Part shown: positions 40,752-48,640 of the stretch, one piece after another
How positions within the stretch are numbered: the first letter of the stretch is position 1
How the letters are laid out: each line of letters starts with the position of its first letter
Assembly: GCF_016862435.1 (NCBI RefSeq)
Contig: NZ_BOMY01000033.1
Location: 372,001-436,000 of the forward strand
Source: Paractinoplanes tereljensis
Lineage (GTDB): Bacteria; Actinomycetota; Actinomycetes; Mycobacteriales; Micromonosporaceae
Direction: 5' to 3'
DNA length: 64,000 bases
Position numbers and translations under genes: made by a program
The notes under the pieces: model-generated
What the model was told of the DNA's origin: nothing
What the model saw: only the letters and a program-made list of their open reading frames with translations
Database searches by the model: none

Positions 40752-42344
40752 TTGCTCAAGGCTGTTTCGCTTTCCTATTCCCACGACGGTGACCTGCTGT
40801 TCGAGGGTTTTGATCTGGTGCTGGGAGACGGCGACCGGATCGGTGTGGTCGGGCCGAACGGTGCGGGGAAGACGACCCTGCTGCGTTTGCTGGCCGGTGA
40901 GCTGAAGCCGCTGGGAGGTTCCGTCACCCACGGGCCCGGCACGCGGGTCGGTTACGTGCCGCAGCAGATGCCCGATCCGGAAGGCACGGTCGGTGCGTTC
41001 CTGTCCGGCGGTCTGGGTGAGCTCGCCGAGGTCACGGCGGCGCTGCGCGGGCTCGAGGCGCGGCTGGCGGCGGGCGAGGACGTGCTGGACGAGTTCGGTG
41101 CGGTCCAGGAACGGTGGACGGCCCTGGAAGGGTGGGCCGCGGAGTCGCGGCTGCTGGAGGTCCGGCAGCGGCTGGACATCGCGGAGTTGCCCGATGAGCT
41201 GACGCTGACCGAGGTGAGCGGCGGCGAGCAGGCGCGTCTGCTGCTGGCGCGGGCGTTGCTGGCCGAACCGGATCTGCTGCTGCTGGACGAGCCGACCAAC
41301 CATCTGGACGCCGAGGGCGCGGCGTGGTTGCAGGACTGGCTACGGGATTTCCCGGGCGGGGTGCTGGTGGTCAGTCACGATCGGGCGTTCCTGGACGCCA
41401 CCGTGACGCGGGTCGTGGAGCTGGACGGGATTCACGACGAGCCGCAGGACTATCCGGGTGGCGGCTACACCTCCTATCGGGCGGAGAAGCAGCGGCGCTG
41501 GGAGAAGTTGCTGCTGGACTATGAGGCGCAGGAGAAGGATCGCCGCCGGTGGGAGGCGGACATCGAGCGGACGAAGGAGTTCGCGCGCGGTGTCGAGCAG
41601 GCGAAGGGCCTGGGTGCGGCGGCTCCGCATCTGCGGCGGGTGTCGCGGTTGGTGGCGCGTAAGGCGAAGGTGCGGGAGCGGCGGTTGCGGCGGCAGATGG
41701 AGTCGACGCGGTGGATCGCGAAGCCGGCGTCGCGGCCGCCGTTGACGTTGACGTTTCCGGTGGATGCGGCGGAGGCCGGCGAGGTCGTGGTGAAGGTTCG
41801 GGGGCTGCGGGTGGCGTTCGGTGCCCGGGTTCTGCTGGACGGGGTGGATCTGGATGTGCGGCGCGGTGACCGGATTCTGGTGACCGGCCGTAATGGTGCG
41901 GGTAAGACGACGTTGATGCGGGCGTTGGCCGAGGTGGGTGGCGGTGAGGTGGCGGTGTTGCCGCAGACCAGTGATGGGCTGCGGTCGGATGTGACGGTGA
42001 TGGAGTTCTTCCGGCAGCGGGTTCCGGTGTATGTGGATGATGCGGAGCGGCTGCTGCTGGGGCATCAGTTCGGGCCGGATCAGTGGGTGGCGCGGACCCG
42101 GAGTTTGTCGGCGGGGGAGTTGCGGCGTCTTGTCCTGGCGGTGCTGGTGAATGGTCCGGCGCGGGTGCTGGTGCTGGATGAGCCGACGAATTTCCTCGAT
42201 TTCGATGCTCTGGATGTGGTGGAGGAGGCGTTGCGGCGGTTCCGGGGGACGGTGATCACGGTGACGCATGATCGGTATTTCGCGGAGGCGGTCGGATACG
42301 GGCGGCGCTGGCATGTCGCGGCGGGTGTGGTGTCCGAGAGCTGA
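40752..42344 (+). CDS. ABC-F family ribosome-protection ATPase
   Basis: 530 residues with two ABC cassettes and no membrane part: Walker A GPNGAGKTT and GRNGAGKTT, signatures VSGGEQ and LSAGE, Walker B LLLLDEPTNHLD and VLVLDEPTNFLD. The linker is very Arg/Lys-rich. The actinobacterial style resembles macrolide/lincosamide/streptogramin resistance members (for example TlrC, OleB), which displace drugs from the ribosome, but housekeeping ABC-F proteins cannot be excluded. TTG 40752 follows GGGAG by seven bases. Confidence 0.9.
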   Translation: MLKAVSLSYSHDGDLLFEGFDLVLGDGDRIGVVGPNGAGKTTLLRLLAGELKPLGGSVTHGPGTRVGYVPQQMPDPEGTVGAFLSGGLGELAEVTAALRGLEARLAAGEDVLDEFGAVQERWTALEGWAAESRLLEVRQRLDIAELPDELTLTEVSGGEQARLLLARALLAEPDLLLLDEPTNHLDAEGAAWLQDWLRDFPGGVLVVSHDRAFLDATVTRVVELDGIHDEPQDYPGGGYTSYRAEKQRRWEKLLLDYEAQEKDRRRWEADIERTKEFARGVEQAKGLGAAAPHLRRVSRLVARKAKVRERRLRRQMESTRWIAKPASRPPLTLTFPVDAAEAGEVVVKVRGLRVAFGARVLLDGVDLDVRRGDRILVTGRNGAGKTTLMRALAEVGGGEVAVLPQTSDGLRSDVTVMEFFRQRVPVYVDDAERLLLGHQFGPDQWVARTRSLSAGELRRLVLAVLVNGPARVLVLDEPTNFLDFDALDVVEEALRRFRGTVITVTHDRYFAEAVGYGRRWHVAAGVVSES

Positions 42345-42357
42345 GACGATGGGCGGC

Positions 42358-43290
42358 ATGCAGGTGGTGCCGAGGCAGGGTGGCGGCGCGGTCGCGGAGT
42401 TGGGTGCGGCTGAGCAGGTCACTGAGGCGTGGTTGGCGAATCGGCGGTTGTCGGAGCACACGCGGGCGGCGTACAGGCGTGATGTGGCCGGGTGGCTGGC
42501 GTGGTGCGCGGAGCGTGGGGTGGAGCCGTTGCGGGCGTCGTTCCTGGATGTGAACGCGTACGCGCGGGGGTTGGAGGCGCGGAAGCTGGCGGCGGCCACC
42601 GTTGCCCGTAAGTTGTCGGGTTTGTCGAGTTGGTATGACTTCCTGGTGAAGTTGCGGGCGGTGGAGTTCAATCCGGTTTCCGGGGCGGACCGCCCGTACG
42701 TTTCTCGGGATCATTCGGCGACGGTGGGTCTGTCGCCGGAGGAGGTCGATGCGCTGCTGACGGTGGCCCGCGCAGCGGGCGCGCGGCACCGGGCGGTGGT
42801 GACCTTGCTGGCGGACCTGGGTTTGCGGGTGGGTGAGCTGGTGGGCCTGGATCTGGCGGATGTGGGTTCCGAGCGTGGGCATCGGACGGTGCGGTTCGTC
42901 GGTAAGGGTGGCCGTCCGCGACGGCGGGTGCTCACCGAGGACGCGGCGGTGGCCCTCGACGATTACTTGGTGTCGCGTGGTGGTGATGACGGTCCGTTGT
43001 TCCTGACGTCGACGGGTGGGCGGATCGATCGGCATGCGGTGTTCCGGCTGATCCGGCGACTCGCCCGGGAGGCGGGGATCCCCGCGGCGGATCGGTTGTC
43101 GCCGCACTCGTTGCGGCACGCGTTCGCGACGGCGGCCCGGTCGGAGGGGGTGCCGCTGGAGGATGTGCAGGATGCGATGGGTCACGCCGATCCGCGGACG
43201 ACCCGTCGTTATGACCGGGACCGGCACAACCTTGATCGTGATCCGGCCTACACCCTGGCGGCGGCGCGTGCCCGCCGCGCTCAGGGATGA
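42358..43290 (+). CDS. Tyrosine recombinase/integrase
   Basis: 310 residues. An N-terminal SAM-like arm-binding domain (WLANRRLSEHTRAAYRRDVA) precedes a catalytic domain with Arg in LADLGLRVGELVGLDL, Lys in FVGKGG, HSLRHAFATAA, MGHADPRTTRRYDRDR with His and the Tyr nucleophile. All catalytic residues are present. The size is that of XerC/XerD or small phage integrases. It starts 13 bases after the ABC-F stop, so it may be cotranscribed. No clear att core was recognised beside it. Confidence 0.9.
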   Translation: MQVVPRQGGGAVAELGAAEQVTEAWLANRRLSEHTRAAYRRDVAGWLAWCAERGVEPLRASFLDVNAYARGLEARKLAAATVARKLSGLSSWYDFLVKLRAVEFNPVSGADRPYVSRDHSATVGLSPEEVDALLTVARAAGARHRAVVTLLADLGLRVGELVGLDLADVGSERGHRTVRFVGKGGRPRRRVLTEDAAVALDDYLVSRGGDDGPLFLTSTGGRIDRHAVFRLIRRLAREAGIPAADRLSPHSLRHAFATAARSEGVPLEDVQDAMGHADPRTTRRYDRDRHNLDRDPAYTLAAARARRAQG

Positions 43291-43344
43291 CGCGTCCCCC
43301 TATGCTTTCCGGCGGTCAGGGGTTCGGGACAAAGGCGGTCGGGT

Positions 43345-44181
43345 GTGAACATTGTCGAGGCGGTGCTGCTGGGTGCGGTGGAGGGATTTACGGAGTTCCT
43401 CCCGATCTCCAGCACCGGTCACCTGACCATCGTGGAGAAGCTTCTCGGGTATGAGATCGATTCGCCGGATATCACCGCGTTCACGGCGATCATCCAGTCG
43501 GGTGCGGTGTTCGCGACCCTGATCTTCCTGTGGAAGGACATCGCCCGGATCGTTCCGGCCTGGTTCAAGGGCCTGTTCAGCAAGCCGGCGCGGGACAATC
43601 AGGATTACCGGTTCGGCTGGGCGGTGATCATCGGGACGATCCCGATCGGCATCGTCGGGTTGACCTTCCAGGACACGATCGAGACGACCCTGCGGAGCCT
43701 GTGGTTCGTGGCCGGGGCGCTGATCCTGTGGTCGGGGGTGATGGCGTTCGCCGATCATGCGGCTACCCAGGTGCGGCACGAGGGGGACACGACCTGGAAG
43801 GACACGCTGATCATCGGGACGGCGCAGTGCCTGGCGCTGATCCCGGGTGTGTCGCGGTCGGGGGCGACGATGTCGGCGGGTCTGTTGCGGGACTTCGACC
43901 GGGTCACGGTGACGAAGTTGTCGTTCTTCCTGTCGGTGCCGGCGCTGTTCGGGGCGACGATCCTGCAGGTCCACGACGAGGCGCCGCAGATCTCGGCGGG
44001 TGTCGGCTGGGTCAACACGATCACCGCGACGCTGGTGTCGTTCGTCGTCGGTTACTTTGCGGTGTCGTGGCTGCTGAAGTTCATCTCGAAGCACTCGTAC
44101 AGCATTTTCATCGCGTACCGCGTAGTCCTGGGTTCGTTGTTGATCGTGCTGCTGGCGACGGGCGCGATCGAGCCGAAGTGA
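43345..44181 (+). CDS. uppP: Undecaprenyl-diphosphatase
   Basis: 278 residues, integral membrane. The first catalytic motif EGFTEFLPISSTGH and the second PGVSRSGAT identify UppP/BacA, which recycles the lipid carrier of cell-wall synthesis and gives bacitracin resistance. About eight hydrophobic helices. Start GTG 43345. The stop overlaps the next gene as GTGA, so uppP heads an operon with DUF3626, GNAT and Nudix genes. Confidence 0.96.
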   Translation: MNIVEAVLLGAVEGFTEFLPISSTGHLTIVEKLLGYEIDSPDITAFTAIIQSGAVFATLIFLWKDIARIVPAWFKGLFSKPARDNQDYRFGWAVIIGTIPIGIVGLTFQDTIETTLRSLWFVAGALILWSGVMAFADHAATQVRHEGDTTWKDTLIIGTAQCLALIPGVSRSGATMSAGLLRDFDRVTVTKLSFFLSVPALFGATILQVHDEAPQISAGVGWVNTITATLVSFVVGYFAVSWLLKFISKHSYSIFIAYRVVLGSLLIVLLATGAIEPK

Positions 44182-45092
44182 CCGCCCAGCAGGCCCTGGC
44201 GTACGTCCGGGGGCGGTTTCCGGCCCCGGGCCCGGCGGGCCTGTTCGACCGGGCGGTGATCACGGTGAGTTTCCATCCGGACCGGTTGCTCGCGGACGGT
44301 TCGACGGTGGCGGCGCGGCTGGCGGCCGAGGGGATCTACCGGACGCAGTTCGAGACCGGGATCTCCAACGGTGGCCTGGGCGGGGACCGCCTGGCCTGGG
44401 AGGAACGCATGTTCCCCGGGGTGTACGCGGGTCCGGCCGGGCGGCCGGTCTACGGCGGGCTGAATCTGGCGGGCCATCCGGACGGTGCGTCGCCGCGGTT
44501 CGGTAGCTGCCATCTGGTGTTACGGCCGGAGGTGTCGGGGCGGGCCACGTTCAGTCACGGCGACAGTGTGTCGTTACCGGCGGTGGTGGGGACGGCCGAT
44601 ACGTTCGGTGCGGTGTGGGCGGCGCTGCTCGACGAGGTGTCCCGGACCGGGCGCGCCCTGAACCTGGCGGCGCCGTCCGCGGACGCGTGGGTGGCCGCGC
44701 TGGGTGCGGCGCGCCCGGCCGCGGGGCGGGCCCTGGACGACTACGTCGAGGCACAGATCCATGGTGGGATCACCCTGAGCGGGGATGTCGCGGCCGTCGT
44801 GGCCGACCCTTCCTTCCGGGGTACGCCGTACGAGGCGTTGTTGTCGTCGTTGGGTCCGGAGCTTGCCTGGTCGCCGGGTTTCCGTCTGGCCCCGGACGCG
44901 TTCCCGGCCGATGTGCGCGGGCCGGAGGTGCCGCCGCTGGCTGCTTCGGTGGCCGAGCGGTACGGGGTGGCGTGGCTGGACGCCGAGGTGATCGGTCGGG
45001 CCGCCCGGGAGTCGGCCGGTGACCCGGCCCGGCTGCAGCTGATCAAATATTTGTGGCACATCCTGGTCCTGTTCGGCAGGCCGGCGTGCTGA
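44178..45092 (+). CDS. DUF3626 family protein
   Basis: 304 residues matching the DUF3626 layout: DRAVITVSFHPDRLLADGST, EGIYRTQFETGISNGGL, RDxW-like DRLAWEERMFPGVY and a C-terminal LQLIKYLWHILVLFG. The His/Asp/Glu pattern suggests an enzyme, possibly hydrolytic, but no function is known. It is coupled to uppP (GTGA overlap) and overlaps the following GNAT gene by seven bases. Confidence 0.8.
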   Translation: MTAQQALAYVRGRFPAPGPAGLFDRAVITVSFHPDRLLADGSTVAARLAAEGIYRTQFETGISNGGLGGDRLAWEERMFPGVYAGPAGRPVYGGLNLAGHPDGASPRFGSCHLVLRPEVSGRATFSHGDSVSLPAVVGTADTFGAVWAALLDEVSRTGRALNLAAPSADAWVAALGAARPAAGRALDDYVEAQIHGGITLSGDVAAVVADPSFRGTPYEALLSSLGPELAWSPGFRLAPDAFPADVRGPEVPPLAASVAERYGVAWLDAEVIGRAARESAGDPARLQLIKYLWHILVLFGRPAC

Positions 45093-45577
45093 CGGCACGG
45101 CTGGAACTGCGCCGGCCGGTGCTCGCCGACGCCGCCGCGGTCCTGCGGATCCATCAGGACCGGCTGGCCTGCGAACACAACCCGGGCGACATGATCGCCA
45201 CCCGGACGCAGGCGGTCGAGCGGTGCCAGGGCTGGATCGAGCACTGGGAACGGTACGGGTTCGGGTACTGGGTGCTGCGGCGGCGCGGGTCGGAGCATGT
45301 GATCGGGTTCTGCGGGGTGAAGGTCGTGCGGCTGCACGACGAGCCGGTGCTGAACCTGTTCTACCGCCTCGAACCGGCGGCGTGGGGGTCGGGTCTGGCC
45401 GGGGAGGCGGTCGCGGCGGTGCTCGGGGTGGCTCGGTCGGAGCCGTACCCGGTGATCGCGCGGGTGCGGCCGGCGAATGTCGCGTCGGCGCGGGTGGCGG
45501 CCGGGGCGGGGCTGCGGCGGGCGGAACATCTGGACACGCCCGGCGAGGACGGGCCGGACTGGATCTGGAGTTTGTGA
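45086..45577 (+). CDS. GNAT-family N-acetyltransferase (RimJ-like)
   Basis: 163 residues: start VLTARLELRRPVLADAAAVL, YGFGYWVLRRRGS, AWGSGLAGEAVAAVL as the acetyl-CoA loop, and RVRPANVASARVAAGAGL. This is the RimJ/RimL type that acetylates protein N-termini or small amines. GTG 45086 overlaps DUF3626 by seven bases; the stop overlaps the Nudix start by one base (TGATG). Confidence 0.9.
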   Translation: MLTARLELRRPVLADAAAVLRIHQDRLACEHNPGDMIATRTQAVERCQGWIEHWERYGFGYWVLRRRGSEHVIGFCGVKVVRLHDEPVLNLFYRLEPAAWGSGLAGEAVAAVLGVARSEPYPVIARVRPANVASARVAAGAGLRRAEHLDTPGEDGPDWIWSL

Positions 45578-46086
45578 TGGGTGTTCCGCCGTACGTTGAC
45601 CGCCTGCGTGCCCACGTCGGGCATGGGGTGATTCTGCTGCCGGGGGCCACCGCTGTCGTCTTCGACGGCGACGGGCGGGTGCTGTTGATGCGGCGGGGGG
45701 ACAACGGGCAGTGGTCGCTGCCGGCCGGGATGGTCGACCCGGGCGAGCAGCCGTCGGACGCGGCGCTGCGGGAGGTCCTGGAGGAGACCGGGATCGTCGC
45801 GGTGATCTCGTCGGTCGGCGGGGTGGCCACGCACCCGGTGCAGTATCCGAACGGGGACCGCTGCGAGTATTTCAACGTGTGGTTCCGGTGCCGGGCGGTC
45901 GGCGGGTCGTTGCGGGCCGACGGGGAGGAATCCCTGGAGGTGGGCTGGTTCGCGTTGTCCGCGCTGCCGCCGCTGGACGAGTGGGGGCAGCTGCGTCTGG
46001 CTACCGCGTCGGCCGGCGGCCCGGCCTGGTTCCAGCCGGCCTTGGCGCCGCCGCATCCGGCTCTGACCAGGCCAGACGCTCTGTAG
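45577..46086 (+). CDS. Nudix hydrolase (first copy)
   Basis: 169 residues with the Nudix box GMVDPGEQPSDAALREVLEE followed by TGI, giving the GX5EX7REUXEEXGU pattern. It would hydrolyse a nucleoside-diphosphate-linked compound. It is last in the uppP operon. The convergent gene at 46166-46642 is a close paralogue through the whole length (compare LPPLDEWGQLRL with LPPLGERTLLRI). Confidence 0.94.
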   Translation: MGVPPYVDRLRAHVGHGVILLPGATAVVFDGDGRVLLMRRGDNGQWSLPAGMVDPGEQPSDAALREVLEETGIVAVISSVGGVATHPVQYPNGDRCEYFNVWFRCRAVGGSLRADGEESLEVGWFALSALPPLDEWGQLRLATASAGGPAWFQPALAPPHPALTRPDAL

Positions 46087-46165
46087 GTACGGCCTGGGGT
46101 ACCCGAAAAGTAGGCCTAGCCCTATCGCCCTGGATCTCACGCTCCGCCAGGGTTGACCCCATGAC

Positions 46166-46642
46166 TCACACCGAAGGCGGCGGAAACCAGGCCGGGGCGA
46201 GCGGGTCCTCGGTGGTGGTGATGCGTAACAGGGTGCGCTCACCCAGCGGCGGCAGGGCGTCCAGCGCGAACCAGCCCACCTCGAGCGACTCGTCGCCGTC
46301 CGGGCGGGCCTCACCGCCGACCGCCCGGCACTGGAACCAGACCGTGAGGTATTGGCAGTGGTCCCCGTTGGGATACACGGTCTCGTGCATGCCGACCCCG
46401 CCGACCCGCTCGATCTCGGCGATGATGCCGGTCTCTTCCAGGACCTCCCGCAGCGCCGCGTCGGACGGCTGCTCGCCCGGCTCGATCATGCCGGCCGGCA
46501 GGCCCCACCGGCCGTCGTCGCCGCGGCGCATCAGCAGGACGCGGCCCTCGTCGTCACGGACCACCGCGGCGGCGCCGGGCAGCAGGAGCAGGTCGTTACC
46601 GACGTGGGCGCGCATGGCCGTCACGTAGGGGGAGGCGGGCAT
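46166..46642 (-). CDS. Nudix hydrolase (second copy, convergent)
   Basis: 158 residues with Nudix box GMIEPGEQPSDAALREVLEE then TGI. The opening PYVTAMRAHVGNDLLLLPGA parallels PYVDRLRAHVGHGVILLPGA of the first copy. The two are tail to tail with about 80 bases between stops, so they form a diverged inverted duplication. ATG 46642. It reads away from the acyltransferase at 46790. Confidence 0.93.
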   Translation of the reverse strand: MPASPYVTAMRAHVGNDLLLLPGAAAVVRDDEGRVLLMRRGDDGRWGLPAGMIEPGEQPSDAALREVLEETGIIAEIERVGGVGMHETVYPNGDHCQYLTVWFQCRAVGGEARPDGDESLEVGWFALDALPPLGERTLLRITTTEDPLAPAWFPPPSV

Positions 46643-46789
46643 GCCCGCAAGATTATCTGCTGTGCCAGCTGACAGGTATGCCACAGCGAATGCCAAAAAT
46701 GCGGTCATAGCGTGACGCCGCGGCTCTTCCCGGCCGCCGGGAGCCGTGCTGGACCGACGCCCCGACTCTTCGTTGCCCGGGAGGGCGTC

Positions 46790-48415
46790 GTGGCACAACC
46801 CACCCGAGATCGCTACTTCGATCTGCTGCGAGTCCTGGCAATCGTGCGCGTGTCGGTGTTCCACATGTTCCCGTTCGTCGTGCTGGAACTCGCGTTCCCG
46901 TCGATGGGAGTCATGTTCGCCCTCGCCGGGTCGCTGATGGCGAACTCCCTCGCCAAGCAACCCAACCCGCTGAAGGTGATCTACGGGCGGGTGCGGCGGC
47001 TGCTGCCCGCGCTGTGGATGCTCGCCGCGGTGGTGGTGCCGGCCATGTTCCTGGTCGGCTGGGAGAACAAGCCGCCGCTGTGGCACCTGATCACCTGGCT
47101 GATCCCGTTCGCCGACCCGCCGTCGAGCACCTTCGGCCTGCAGGCCGCGGAGGTGTTGTGGTACCTGGTGACCTACCTGTGGCTGGTGATGCTGTCACCG
47201 GTGCTGCTGTGGCTGTACAAGAAGGCCCGGCTCGCCACGATTCTGCTGCCCATCGCCCTGATGGCCGCGCTGACCGTGTGGCCGATCTGGCCGGCCGACG
47301 CCATCGAGGAGGTCGGCACCGACCTGCTCGTCTTCGCCGCCTGCTGGATCATCGGGTTCGCCCACCGTGACGGCACCCTGCGCCGCATCCCCGCCATGGT
47401 CGTCATCCCGCTCGCCGCAGCCTGTGTGGCCGGCGGCCTGTACTGGTCGCACACCCACCCCGACGACGGCGGCCTGAAGTACATCCCGGTCGCCTACGCC
47501 ATCTACAACGTCGGTTTCGTGCTCGCGCTGCTGCGCTGGAACCCGAGCATGGCGTGGCTGGAACGCCGCCCCGGCCTTACCAAGTGGGTGTCGCTGATCA
47601 ACGCCCGCGCGGTGACCATCTACCTGTGGAACAACATCGCCATCGCGTTCTGCTTCGCGATCGGCGACGTCTTCGAGGTGTGGCGTCTCGGCCGCTTCTT
47701 CGAGGTCGGCTACGCGGTCATCGCCCTGGTCCTGCTGGCCAACGCCGTCCTGATGTTCGGCTGGGTCGAAGACCTGGCCGCCCGCCGCAAGCCCCGCTTC
47801 CTGCCCTGGCCTTCGTCGGCCGCGGAACCCCGCCGCGACGCTCCGGCCGCGGCACCCGCTGCTCCGGTGTCTCCGGCTCCCGCCATGGCCGGCCCGATGG
47901 CCGACACCGCCGAACTCGTCGGCGCGGCCGTCGGCTCTCCGACAGGTTGGGCGGACCGCGACATGTCCGCCGGCCACCGGGGCCCGGGCCTGACCGTCAA
48001 CCGCGTCCCCCGCACCAGCGGCGCCACCAACCCGGCACGAGTCGTCCCATCGGTCCCGTCAGCGCGCGGCTCGGCCGCGGTAAACGGCTCGGCCGCGGTA
48101 AACGGCTCGGCCGCGGTAAACGGCGCGGGGTCGGTGAACGGCTCGGCCGCGCGGAACGGCACGGGGCCGGTAAGCCGCACGGGGTCGGTTAACGGCACAG
48201 GGCCGGTTAACGGCACGGGTATCCCGGCGCGTGGTGCGACCGGCGGCCGCCCGCAACGCACCGGCCGGCCATCGACCCCGTGGGAGCAGATCCGCCGGGG
48301 CTCCGGCGTCCGGCGATACGAGGAGATCACCGAACAACTGCCGGCCCAGCCGACCGTGAACGGCCACCCCCGAACCGGCGACCGGCCGCAACCGCCCCAC
48401 CCCGGCCGGCGATGA
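46790..48415 (+). CDS. Acyltransferase 3 family membrane protein with repeat tail
   Basis: 541 residues. Residues 1-345 have about ten transmembrane helices and the acyltransferase-3 pattern (RDRYFDLLRVLAIVRVSVFH with His, then RVRRLLPALWMLA). Such proteins O-acetylate cell-surface glycans or antibiotics. The last roughly 190 residues are disordered, Ala/Pro-rich and contain eight six-residue GSAAVN-type repeats. GTG 46790 is favoured by GGGAGGG just upstream; an in-frame ATG at 46712 lacks a site. Confidence 0.85.
   Translation: MAQPTRDRYFDLLRVLAIVRVSVFHMFPFVVLELAFPSMGVMFALAGSLMANSLAKQPNPLKVIYGRVRRLLPALWMLAAVVVPAMFLVGWENKPPLWHLITWLIPFADPPSSTFGLQAAEVLWYLVTYLWLVMLSPVLLWLYKKARLATILLPIALMAALTVWPIWPADAIEEVGTDLLVFAACWIIGFAHRDGTLRRIPAMVVIPLAAACVAGGLYWSHTHPDDGGLKYIPVAYAIYNVGFVLALLRWNPSMAWLERRPGLTKWVSLINARAVTIYLWNNIAIAFCFAIGDVFEVWRLGRFFEVGYAVIALVLLANAVLMFGWVEDLAARRKPRFLPWPSSAAEPRRDAPAAAPAAPVSPAPAMAGPMADTAELVGAAVGSPTGWADRDMSAGHRGPGLTVNRVPRTSGATNPARVVPSVPSARGSAAVNGSAAVNGSAAVNGAGSVNGSAARNGTGPVSRTGSVNGTGPVNGTGIPARGATGGRPQRTGRPSTPWEQIRRGSGVRRYEEITEQLPAQPTVNGHPRTGDRPQPPHPGRR
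48068..48211 (+). repeat. 18-base minisatellite in the acyltransferase tail
   Basis: Eight 18-base units. The first three (48068-48121) are perfect GGCTCGGCCGCGGTAAAC, and the rest are diverged (for example GGCACAGGGCCGGTTAAC). They encode GSAAVN-like hexapeptides. Perfect identity of neighbouring units suggests recent or ongoing slippage. Confidence 0.92.
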
Positions 48416-48640
48416 CCAGCGCGCTGGTCGCCGCCCGGCACGACCGGGGCGGGCCGACAGCGGCCGGGGCGGCGCAGTGCCGGTCGGGCACGTCCGGATC
48501 GGCTACGCCCGGGGCCTCCACCGTTCGGTCGTCCCTGGACACCCAGCTCGACTCGCTCACGTCCGCCAGCGTCACCCGGTTCTTCTCCGAGAAGGTCTCC
48601 ACTCGCGTGGCGACGCGGTCTGCACTCGCAGAGCCTAGGA

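Noticed and set aside
48414..48429. Palindrome GACCAGCGCGCTGGTC at the acyltransferase stop
   Set aside because: Two-base loop is too short for a terminator hairpin and a 16-base palindrome in GC-rich DNA is weak evidence for an operator.
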